Part shown: positions 55,679 to 64,000 of the stretch, piece by piece | Position numbering within the stretch: position 1 is the first letter of the stretch | Layout: each line of letters starts with the position of its first letter | Source of the DNA: Mycetocola manganoxydans | GTDB lineage: Bacteria > Actinomycetota > Actinomycetes > Actinomycetales > Microbacteriaceae | Assembly (NCBI RefSeq): GCF_003667545.1 | Contig: NZ_RCUV01000019.1 | Location: 1 to 64,000, forward strand | DNA: 64,000 nucleotides | Reading direction: 5' to 3' | Translations under genes and position numbers: made by a program | The notes under the pieces: model-generated | The model's database searches: none | What the model saw: only the letters and a program-made list of their open reading frames with translations | Told to the model about the DNA's origin: nothing

Positions 55679-57669
55679 CGCTTGCTGCTCACTCCGTAGT
55701 ACTGCAGGTCCTGCACCAGCGGTGTCGCAACCACGGTGTATGGCGATGCGATGGAAGCGATGGTCGCTCCGCTTCGCGTGGCGCTGGCCGACACCTTCCC
55801 GACAGCAAGCGGGACGGTCTTGGCGTACACACCGGCGGGGGCATCGTACGTCGTCTTCGAACCACCGACGGTGACCGTGACGCTCGCAGGCGCCGTGAGC
55901 ATGGTGAGAACTTCAACCGTGTTCCTCGGGCTCGTCGAGCTTCCGCTCAGAGTCGGCGACGCAAGCTTGTGCGACGTCGACGGCTTCGCACTGTAGGAGT
56001 GGATGCGGTGAGTCACGTACATCGCATCTTCGGTCGTCGTCGATTTGCCCGTCTTGAACCGGTTGACGTAGTACTCGTTGATGTCGAGGAAGGTCGAACC
56101 GTGCGCGGCGCTCGGGGCGAACTGCGTCGACTCGCTGTAGTCATTCCACGTCACCATCTGCACGGAGTCTGCACCATCAGAGATGGCGCGGCCCCACATT
56201 GCCCGAAGGGTTTCCGTGTTATTGGACTCGTCATAAATGACGGACCGCGGGCGGTAGTCCTGAACGGCGATAGGAGCCATCCACTCAAGTCCGAGCGCGT
56301 GCGCTTTCGCGGCGTAGTTCGGCCCATTGGTGACCGTCGACACCGTTCGAGTGCCCCAGTTGCCAACGCCGTCGCTGAACGGAGCAAAGGCCTTCATGTT
56401 TGCGTCGCTGGCGTTGAGGAAAATCGCGCTGAATGAGGTCGAGATCCCCCGACTTTTCAGCGACTGAATGATGGACGACCACCATGAGGCGCTCTTGTTC
56501 TCTGCCTTGAACGAGGAGAGTGCGAACGCACCGTCGTCGGTCCTTTCAGCGGAGGAATACGCGTACAACTCCGCGAGTTTAGCGGCGATGGCGGCCGGGG
56601 TCTGCGTCCCAATATTGGCAGACGCGTCAATCATTGGGATGACTGTGAAGTTCGGGCTGACGGCCGCCGCCGCCTTCATGAGGTTGACGCTGGCCGTCCA
56701 GTTGCGTCCCGACGTGCTCATGATGTTGAGCGTGAAACCGTCGAGACCGGCATTCATGGCCTGACGGACCTCGGTCTTCAGGTCTTGAAGCTCCCAGTCG
56801 GACCCGCTCAGCGGCGCACGGCCGACGGGCCGGTCGCGGAGGAGACCACCATACGCTGCGTGGATCCCGTTCTCGCCGGAGGCCTTGAGATAGTTCTTCG
56901 CGTAATAGTCGTTCGCCGGTGCCGCGTTCTCAACGGAGAGCGGGTACGGCGGGAAATAGTGCGCAAAGACTTCCTTGCCATTTGACCCTGTCGGCTTGGC
57001 GACAGGCGCTGGCGCCGGTGCCGGCGCTGGGGCTGGCGCTGGTGCAGGAGCCGCGACTGCCGCCGCGTTTTCCACGGTCACGCGGAGCTTCGGCAGTGAG
57101 CTGGAGCCTGCGGAGAAGTTGTTGCTGACGTACTTCTGCGAGTAGTTCAGACCGAAGGCCATTTCCTTCGATGTGACGGCGCTGAGGTTCGAGAACGGAA
57201 CAGTCAGTCGGGCGCCGGTCTTGGCCACGGGCATGGCCGTGTTGAGTACCGTCGCGCCCAGGGCCGGCTTGTTGGCGTGGGTCAGCGTCTTCTCAGTCCA
57301 CGTCGTGGACGTGGGGCGGACGACGACTCCCCCGGTCGTCGCGGTGCTGTACGAGACGTTCAGCTCGAGGGACGCCTTGACGACCTTCTTGCCCGCCAGT
57401 GCGGCGCCGTTGAACTTCAGGTACGAGGTGTCCTGCGAGCTCGACACACTCAGGTACGGCTTGTCGCCGAGAGGAGTGCTCGGGGTTCGCGCTGACGACC
57501 AGGTGGCTGCGGCCGGTGAGAGGACCACTTCCGTCGTCGTCGTCGCTGCGGATGCCGCAACCGGCATCATCACGGACGACGCGAGGGCAAAAATAACCGC
57601 GCCGGCTAAAAACCGCCAGCGCGGGATCTGTCGCGGTTCGGGCGCGACATCGGTGTTCAAACTATGCAT
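55675..57669 (-). CDS. Secreted GH71-type glucanase with DNRLRE-like module
   Basis: A long signal peptide (about 1-42) precedes a DNRLRE/CBM96-like beta domain (about 43-205; WSSARTPSTPLGDKPYLSV and SYLKFN). A (Pro-Ala)n linker (about 207-228) leads to a barrel with VFAHYFPPYPLS, AMNAGLDGFTLNIMS and QMVTWNDYSESTQFAP, features of GH71 alpha-1,3-glucanases. A C-terminal beta domain ends the 664-residue protein. It would trim or degrade an alpha-glucan outside the cell. It converges with the phosphatase gene (4-bp overlap). The TATATAA before the ATG leaves the ribosome site weak (AAGGG about 13 bp away). Confidence 0.82.
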   Translation of the reverse strand: MHSLNTDVAPEPRQIPRWRFLAGAVIFALASSVMMPVAASAATTTTEVVLSPAAATWSSARTPSTPLGDKPYLSVSSSQDTSYLKFNGAALAGKKVVKASLELNVSYSTATTGGVVVRPTSTTWTEKTLTHANKPALGATVLNTAMPVAKTGARLTVPFSNLSAVTSKEMAFGLNYSQKYVSNNFSAGSSSLPKLRVTVENAAAVAAPAPAPAPAPAPAPAPVAKPTGSNGKEVFAHYFPPYPLSVENAAPANDYYAKNYLKASGENGIHAAYGGLLRDRPVGRAPLSGSDWELQDLKTEVRQAMNAGLDGFTLNIMSTSGRNWTASVNLMKAAAAVSPNFTVIPMIDASANIGTQTPAAIAAKLAELYAYSSAERTDDGAFALSSFKAENKSASWWSSIIQSLKSRGISTSFSAIFLNASDANMKAFAPFSDGVGNWGTRTVSTVTNGPNYAAKAHALGLEWMAPIAVQDYRPRSVIYDESNNTETLRAMWGRAISDGADSVQMVTWNDYSESTQFAPSAAHGSTFLDINEYYVNRFKTGKSTTTEDAMYVTHRIHSYSAKPSTSHKLASPTLSGSSTSPRNTVEVLTMLTAPASVTVTVGGSKTTYDAPAGVYAKTVPLAVGKVSASATRSGATIASIASPYTVVATPLVQDLQYYGVSSKR

Positions 57670-57696
57670 TTATATAACATTTCCCTTACGTATGTT

Positions 57697-57802
57697 GACC
57701 CCCATAAGTGGGCCATGCTACGTGATTAATGAGACAGTGTCACATCGAAGGCCCGCGGCGCCACGCTACACGAGAACCGGTGTCCCCCACCTAGGGGGTA
57801 TC
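57697..57802 (-). promoter_or_regulatory. Two C-tract/G-tract elements upstream of the GH71 gene
   Basis: On the minus strand GATACCCCCTAGGTGGGGG (57784-57802) and GGCCCACTTATGGGGGTC (57697-57714) lie 28-133 bp upstream of the GH71 start. Both resemble the elements upstream of the sugar transferase, the WcaF-like gene and the giant proteins. The region also holds GTGACAC-type sequence but no consensus promoter. Confidence 0.45.
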
Positions 57803-57827
57803 ACTAGGACTGAAAAATGAGCCGCGA

Positions 57828-58481
57828 TCAGGCCAGACCCTCCTGATGTGCAAGGATCACGGCCTGGACACGATCGCGCAGCTCGAGCTTCTGCAGAATC
57901 CGCCCGACGTGGGTCTTGACCGTCGACTCCGAGAGAAACAGCGCTCGCGCGATCTCCGGGTTTGACAACCCTTTCCCGATCGCCTCAAGCACCTCGCGCT
58001 CCCTCTCGGTGAGCACCGCGAGGCGGCCTGGCCCGGCCGTCGTCCCCGCAACCGGCAGCTTTCCGCCGAAGAGGTCGAGCATCCGTCTCGTGATCCGCGG
58101 TGACACGCTCGCCTCACCCGTCGCGACGGCACGGACGGCGCTCAGCAGCTCCGCAGGGGGCGCGTCCTTGAGGAGGAATCCGCTCGCGCCGGCATTGAGC
58201 CCGCCGAAGGCATATTCGTCGAGATCGAATGTGGTGAGGATGATGACCTTCGCGTCGGGCCGGTCCGCGATGATCCGCCGCGTCGCCTCGATCCCGTCGA
58301 TGGATGGCATCCGCACGTCCATGAGGATCACATCCGGCAGCAGCGCGCCCGCTCGCTCGATCGCTGTCGCTCCGTCTGCCGCCTCTCCGACGACCTCCAT
58401 GTCGCTCTCCCCTGCGAGCACCATTGCCAGGCCCATCCGCAACAGGTCTTGGTCGTCGACGATCATCACGCGGATTGTCAT
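57828..58481 (-). CDS. NarL/LuxR-type response regulator
   Basis: The start is MTIRVMIVDD (217 residues). The receiver domain (1-120) has acidic D9/D10, the phosphoacceptor D55 in VILMDVRMPS, and the conserved Thr and Lys (TTFD and LLKDAP). A LuxR helix-turn-helix (about 148-210) shows LTEREREVLEAIGKGLSNPEIA and LSESTVKTHVGRIL. It is coupled to the kinase by a 4-bp overlap and probably controls the ABC transporter upstream in the same operon. Confidence 0.95.
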   Translation of the reverse strand: MTIRVMIVDDQDLLRMGLAMVLAGESDMEVVGEAADGATAIERAGALLPDVILMDVRMPSIDGIEATRRIIADRPDAKVIILTTFDLDEYAFGGLNAGASGFLLKDAPPAELLSAVRAVATGEASVSPRITRRMLDLFGGKLPVAGTTAGPGRLAVLTEREREVLEAIGKGLSNPEIARALFLSESTVKTHVGRILQKLELRDRVQAVILAHQEGLA

Positions 58482-59731
58482 GGTTCTTCTCCTGTTTCGG
58501 GCATCGTCATCTGCACACGCCATCCTCCACCCGGCAACCGGCCGCTCGTGACGGTTCCTCCGAAGAGAGCGGCTCTCTCCGCCATCCCGATCAGTCCGCG
58601 ACCCGTTCCCTCCGACGCCGGCGCCTCCCCGGGTCCACCGTCGTCGGTCACCGTGACGGTGACCGCACCACGGGAACACGCGAGCACGACGTCCACGCGG
58701 CTCGGCTGCCGCGCGTAACGCAACGCATTTGTCAGCGCCTCCTGGACCGATCGATAGATCGTGACCTGCGCGCCCTGGCCCACCGGAGGGACCCCGCTCA
58801 CGGAGAGTGTGACCGGCAGGCCGGCCGCCCGATAGCTCTCGACGAGTTGGGGGAGTTCGTCGAGGGTCGGCTGGGGTGTACGCTCAGCGAGCTCGTTCTC
58901 CTCGTCACGCAGCACCCCGAGAAGGCGTCTCATCTCGGCAAGCGAGGCCCGCCCGGTCGACCCGACGTTGCGGATCGCAGCGAGGGAGGCCTCCGGGTCC
59001 TTCTCCACCATCGCCTCTGCGCCGTCGGCGAGGCGGATCATCACCGACAGACTGTGGGCGACGATGTCGTGCATCTCGCGAGCGATTCTCGATCGTTCGG
59101 ATGCCGCGGCCAGCTGCGCCTGCTGGTCACGTTCCCTGGCCAGCTGTCCGGCACGGTCGACGAGCGCACCGATGTAGCGCTTCCTGTTGCCGATATTGAT
59201 CCCGATGAGGACCGCGAACAGGCCGACGACAATCGTGGAAGCCACGTCGGGGTCCGCGGGATTCATGACCATGGGAGCGGTGACGAGACCCGCGAGGGTC
59301 AGCGTGAGTGCCGTGGCTCCGAGGCCGATCCACGAGGCGCGGACGCTGTGGTGCACCGCGACGGTGTACAGGGCGATGGCGAGCGCGATTCCGCCCATGC
59401 TGTCCGAATTCCAGATGAACAACGCGGTGACCGAAAGCGAGATGACGAACGCAGCGATCGGCGCGCTTCGCCGCTTGTACAGGGCAAAGCCGGCGACGGC
59501 AGCGAGGGCGAGCGCCAGTGTGTTGAACGCGGGCGGCATCGTGCCGTCCAGATAGGCGAGGATGCGAGAAATCGCCTCAGGGATCGCGTAGATGAGAGTG
59601 ACGAGAATGTCCGCCGCTCGCTGGTGGCGGGCCCAGAACAGCCGGATGACGCCGGGCGCCCGGGGCAGGCGGAGCTCCCCGCCCACACCCTGGGGGGCGT
59701 GCGACGGGGAGCTGTCCGGCGTCTCGGTCAG
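58478..59731 (-). CDS. Sensor histidine kinase, HisKA_3 type (possible CTG start)
   Basis: The kinase has about five N-terminal helices, a dimerisation/phosphoacceptor motif SRIAREMHDIVAHSLSVM and a compact HATPase with ALTNALRYARQ and DDGGPGEAPASEGTGRGLIGMAERA (in part). The frame is open without ATG back to the permease stop. A GTG at 59686 has no ribosome site. A CTG at 59731 follows GGAGGG at ideal spacing and overlaps the permease TGA; it would start (M)TETPDSSPS. I prefer the CTG (417 residues), with 402 residues from the GTG as the alternative. Confidence 0.85.
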   Translation of the reverse strand: MTETPDSSPSHAPQGVGGELRLPRAPGVIRLFWARHQRAADILVTLIYAIPEAISRILAYLDGTMPPAFNTLALALAAVAGFALYKRRSAPIAAFVISLSVTALFIWNSDSMGGIALAIALYTVAVHHSVRASWIGLGATALTLTLAGLVTAPMVMNPADPDVASTIVVGLFAVLIGINIGNRKRYIGALVDRAGQLARERDQQAQLAAASERSRIAREMHDIVAHSLSVMIRLADGAEAMVEKDPEASLAAIRNVGSTGRASLAEMRRLLGVLRDEENELAERTPQPTLDELPQLVESYRAAGLPVTLSVSGVPPVGQGAQVTIYRSVQEALTNALRYARQPSRVDVVLACSRGAVTVTVTDDGGPGEAPASEGTGRGLIGMAERAALFGGTVTSGRLPGGGWRVQMTMPETGEEP

Positions 59732-60579
59732 GCGTCCCTCCGCTTCATCAGGATGGCCCCAGCACTCAGCGAGGCGACCACCCAGCCGAGTACGACGAGC
59801 AACTGCTGCCAGGGCTCGAGGCCGCCGGGGGTACCCGATTCTATTCCGAGGCCGCCGAGGCCCGCATCGGAGAGAAGGTACGGAATCATGTTCGCTGCCC
59901 AGTCCGCAGGGATCAGTTGCAGAACGGTCGGCAGGATGAGGATGATGCCGAGCACGACCGCGATACCACCCGCTGAGCTACGGACGACGGTGCCGACACC
60001 GAGAGCGAAGACGGCGATCAGTGCGAGGTACAGCGCCCCACCGACGACGGCTCGCAGAACATCCGGATCGGTGAGTGGAGCGGCGACGTCACTCGCGGCG
60101 AGGAGCGGGCTGCCGATCAGGTATGCGCCGACGGTTGAGACGAGCCCCACCAGGAAGGTTGTCGCGAACAGCACGAGGCTCTTCGCCCACAGCACCGGGA
60201 GCCGTCGGGGCACCGAGCTGAGCGTCGAGCGGATCATGCCCGTGCCGTATTCGCCGGCGATGAACAGCACGCCGAGGACGGCCGCGACCAGTTGCCCGAG
60301 TGCGACGGGGAACGAGCTCACCTGCATGACGATCGCGGTCTGGGCTTCTGCCGGAACCTGTCCTTCGATGCTGCTTGCGAGCGTTGCTGCCATCAGCGCG
60401 GCAAGACCGAGCGAGATCAGCACGAGAACGGCGTAAGACCAGACGGTTGACCGCAGGCTGCGGAGCTTGATCGCCTCCGAACGGAGGATACCGGGGAAAC
60501 GCACCCGGTTCGTGGACGCAGCAGATGGCATCCGCAGACGTGGCGCTTGGGACGCCGGCTTCAGTGTTTCGGTAGTCAT
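59728..60579 (-). CDS. ABC-2 type transporter permease
   Basis: The 283-residue protein has an N-terminal cytoplasmic segment (RFPGILRSEAIKLRSLRSTVWS) and six membrane helices. Its FIAGEYGTGMIRSTLSSVPRRL loop is typical of ABC-2 permeases paired with bacitracin/lantibiotic-type exporters. It overlaps the ATPase gene by 4 bp. With the adjacent two-component system it resembles antimicrobial-peptide or envelope-stress export modules; the substrate is unknown. Confidence 0.9.
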   Translation of the reverse strand: MTTETLKPASQAPRLRMPSAASTNRVRFPGILRSEAIKLRSLRSTVWSYAVLVLISLGLAALMAATLASSIEGQVPAEAQTAIVMQVSSFPVALGQLVAAVLGVLFIAGEYGTGMIRSTLSSVPRRLPVLWAKSLVLFATTFLVGLVSTVGAYLIGSPLLAASDVAAPLTDPDVLRAVVGGALYLALIAVFALGVGTVVRSSAGGIAVVLGIILILPTVLQLIPADWAANMIPYLLSDAGLGGLGIESGTPGGLEPWQQLLVVLGWVVASLSAGAILMKRRDA

Positions 60580-61508
60580 CGTGTGACCTCCAGGTCTCGT
60601 GCGGAGGATCCCGTTCGGTACTCCACGTCGTCATTCGTCAGTTGCAGGTAGGCCTCTTCGAGAGAAGCGTTCATCGGGGTGAGCTCGTGCAGGGCGATTC
60701 CGCTGCGCGCGGCCAGGTCGCCGACGGCGCCCGCGTCGAGGCCGGTGACGGTCAGCAGGTCGTGTTCGACGTGCGTGACCGTGACGTCGGGCGAGGCGAG
60801 GGTGGAGGCAAGAACGGATGCCTGCGGCGAGCGAACCCGGACGCTCGCGCGGGCGGCCCCTCCGATCACGTCCGCCACCGCGGCGTCGGCGATCACACGT
60901 CCCTTGCCGAGGACGATGAGATGGTCGGCGGTCACCGCCATCTCGCTCATCAGATGGCTCGACAGCAGAACGGTGCGCCCTTCAGCGGCCAGGCTGCGGA
61001 CAAGCGACCGCACCCAGCGAACGCCCTCGGGGTCGAGTCCGTTGATCGGCTCATCGAGGATGAGGGTCTGCGGGTCACCGAGCAGCGCCGCCGCGATTCC
61101 GAGCCTCTGCCCCATTCCGAGCGAGAAGCCACCGACCCGCTTGCGGGCGACGGACTGGAGCCCGGTGAGTTCGATGACCTCGTGCACGCGGCGCTTCGGG
61201 ATGCTGTGGGTCGCGGCGAGAGCCAGAAGATGATTTTCGGCGCTGCGCCCCGTGTGCACCGCCTTTGCGTCGAGCAAGGCCCCGACCTCGTGGAGCGGTG
61301 AGCTGTGGTCGGCGTAGTGCCTGCCGTTGACGGTGACTGAACCGTGGGTGGGGCGGTCGAGCCCGACGATCATGCGCATCGTCGTGGATTTGCCCGCGCC
61401 GTTGGGTCCGAGGAATCCGGTGACGATCCCCGGCCGCACCGTGAAGGTGATGTCGTTCACCGCGGTCTTGGCGCCGTAGGTCTTGGTGAGGTTCTGTGCT
61501 TCGATCAT
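60576..61508 (-). CDS. ABC transporter ATP-binding protein
   Basis: The 310-residue ATPase has Walker A GPNGAGKST (about 34-42), signature SLGMGQRLGIAAALLG, Walker B LILDEPINGLDPEG, and a H-loop in LLSSHLMSEM. The C-terminal extension (about 215-310) is typical of drug and peptide exporters of the BcrA type. It is the first gene of a four-gene operon with permease, kinase and regulator, all with 4-bp overlaps. Confidence 0.94.
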   Translation of the reverse strand: MIEAQNLTKTYGAKTAVNDITFTVRPGIVTGFLGPNGAGKSTTMRMIVGLDRPTHGSVTVNGRHYADHSSPLHEVGALLDAKAVHTGRSAENHLLALAATHSIPKRRVHEVIELTGLQSVARKRVGGFSLGMGQRLGIAAALLGDPQTLILDEPINGLDPEGVRWVRSLVRSLAAEGRTVLLSSHLMSEMAVTADHLIVLGKGRVIADAAVADVIGGAARASVRVRSPQASVLASTLASPDVTVTHVEHDLLTVTGLDAGAVGDLAARSGIALHELTPMNASLEEAYLQLTNDDVEYRTGSSARDLEVTR

Positions 61509-61627
61509 GCTGCGAGATTACGAGCGAAGCACCTGCCCTGGCGTCCTCCTGCGGGGCAGAACCGCTGGAGCCTTCTCATACCCCGGTACCGTCCCCCATG
61601 GCACCGGCGGGCACCCGGACCGAGACG

Positions 61628-62524
61628 CTACAACTGCGATCCGTTGACGGAGAACGTGTCGCAGGCGCCTGGCCCCTGCTCGTATCCGGTCGTGAACCAG
61701 CGCTGGCGCTGCTCGCTCGAACCGTGGGTCCATGCCTCGGAGTTCACACCCTGCCCCGAGCCTTCCTGGATGCGGTCGTCGCCGACAGCGGCCGCCGCGT
61801 CGAGGGCATCCGTCACTTGCGCCTGGGTGGGCGTCTCCAGGTAGTTGGTTCCCTTCGCGTCATCGGTCTCACTCGCGGCCGCGACCCAGGCGCCCGCGAA
61901 GCAGTCGGCCTGCAACTCGATCCGGACCGAGTCCGAATCCGGGCCGGTACCCGAGCGGTCGGCGGATTCCATGATCCCCGAGATGGCCTGGATGTGGTGA
62001 CCCCATTCGTGAGCGGCGATGTAGAGCTGGGCGAGCGGTCCGCCGGTCGTGTCGAATGGCGGCTGGCGCAATTGCTGGAAGAACGACGTGTCGATGTAGA
62101 TCGTCTCATCGCCGGGGCAATAGAAGGGCCCGGTCGCGCTCGATGCCGATCCGCACCCGGTCGTCGTCGATGCTTCGAAGAGATCGAAGCTCGGGGTGCG
62201 GTACTCGTTGCCCGCCACCGCGGAGTAGTTCTCCACCCAGAAATCGTCGATGGATGCTCCCGCACCGACCATCAGGCACTCGACGCTTTCGTTCGCGTCC
62301 TCGCCGGTCTGGCATTCGGCCAGCGATGTCGACTCAGGTGCTGGCCCTCCCTGGCTGCCTCCCCCGCCGACAAGTCCGCTCAGGTCGATACCGGTGAACT
62401 GGGCGATGAGGAACACCGCGACGACGGCGAGACCGCCACCGCCGACGCCGATGGCGGTTCCACGACCGCGGCCGCGTTTGCGAACGTTGCTGCCTGAGAT
62501 GTCAGAGTTCGGATTGAAAGTCAC
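61628..62524 (-). CDS. Membrane-anchored neutral zinc metallopeptidase (YpfJ type)
   Basis: The 298-residue protein starts MTFNPNSDISGSNV and a basic RKRGRGRG stretch, followed by one helix (about 24-43) and a Gly-rich linker. The extracytoplasmic domain has the zinc motif HEWGHH (about 171-176) with a downstream Glu in ELQADCFAGAW, as in the YpfJ/zinc-metallopeptidase family. The substrate is unknown. It is a separate leftward gene between the ABC operon and pip. Confidence 0.9.
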   Translation of the reverse strand: MTFNPNSDISGSNVRKRGRGRGTAIGVGGGGLAVVAVFLIAQFTGIDLSGLVGGGGSQGGPAPESTSLAECQTGEDANESVECLMVGAGASIDDFWVENYSAVAGNEYRTPSFDLFEASTTTGCGSASSATGPFYCPGDETIYIDTSFFQQLRQPPFDTTGGPLAQLYIAAHEWGHHIQAISGIMESADRSGTGPDSDSVRIELQADCFAGAWVAAASETDDAKGTNYLETPTQAQVTDALDAAAAVGDDRIQEGSGQGVNSEAWTHGSSEQRQRWFTTGYEQGPGACDTFSVNGSQL

Positions 62525-62586
62525 ACGCTCAACTTATCCCCGGGCGCGACGCCGGGCCACTGATTGCGTCCGGCCCGCGATCCGGG

Positions 62587-64000
<1,414 letters not shown>

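Noticed and set aside
57004..57050. Short tandem repeat that might suggest a CRISPR or microsatellite element
   Set aside because: It encodes a proline-alanine linker in the GH71 protein. There are no spacers and no cas genes.
30650..57700. Genomic island with attachment sites at tRNA-Phe
   Set aside because: No integrase, transposase or second copy of the tRNA 3' end was found, and the base composition does not obviously change.

Overview
The window looks like a chromosomal segment of a high-GC Gram-positive actinobacterium, most likely a member of the Microbacteriaceae. The evidence is the strongly G/C-biased third codon positions, the gene order ftsH-folE-folP-folB-folK-DUF3180-PH-PH-DUF2520-panC-lysS, the short mycobacterial-type ArgA, ClpC without a CIRCE element, frequent GTG starts and many 4-bp ATGA/GTGA gene overlaps. 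I cannot fix the genus. No transposase, phage gene, integrase or CRISPR array was seen.

Layout. 1-400 holds a strong rRNA-type promoter firing leftward out of the window, so an rrn operon probably begins just outside. 400-16,500 is mostly housekeeping: a HAD hydrolase, tRNA-Ser(CGA), radA, a very large wall-anchored nuclease/5'-nucleotidase fusion with a candidate PHO box, argA, ppx, clpC, a DUF2975/DUF2975/XRE membrane-regulator unit and cardiolipin synthase. 16,500-29,700 is a long leftward block: tilS-hpt, ftsH and the folate genes (with bioY inserted), PH-domain proteins, panC and lysS followed by small membrane proteins. ppa and a tRNA Glu-Asp-Phe array follow.

31,000-57,700 is an accessory-type surface polysaccharide locus. 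It encodes an initiating polyprenyl-phosphate sugar transferase preceded by a 20-codon leader ORF, a TagD-like cytidylyltransferase, GDP-fucose synthesis (gmd, fcl), two glycosyltransferases, a Wzx-like flippase, a Wzy-like polymerase, a Wzc-like tyrosine kinase coupled to a low-molecular-weight tyrosine phosphatase, two hexapeptide acyltransferases and a membrane CDP-alcohol phosphotransferase. Embedded in it are a lipoprotein with a GDPD domain and a lectin-like domain, two giant paralogous secreted proteins (beta-propeller, LamG, Fn3 and DNRLRE modules) and a GH71-type glucanase carrying an N-terminal DNRLRE-like module. Several intergenic regions here share C-tract/G-tract inverted elements, which suggests one regulator for glycan synthesis and the secreted proteins.

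57,800-64,000 holds an ABC exporter with a coupled histidine kinase/response regulator (the kinase may start at CTG), a YpfJ-type zinc peptidase, proline iminopeptidase and the 5' part of malate dehydrogenase, cut by the window edge.

The most interesting working idea is that the cytidylyltransferase, the CDP-alcohol phosphotransferase and the GDPD-lectin lipoprotein make and edit a phospho-alcohol substituent on a fucose-containing surface glycan, which the DNRLRE/LamG proteins bind. This is inference from gene content.
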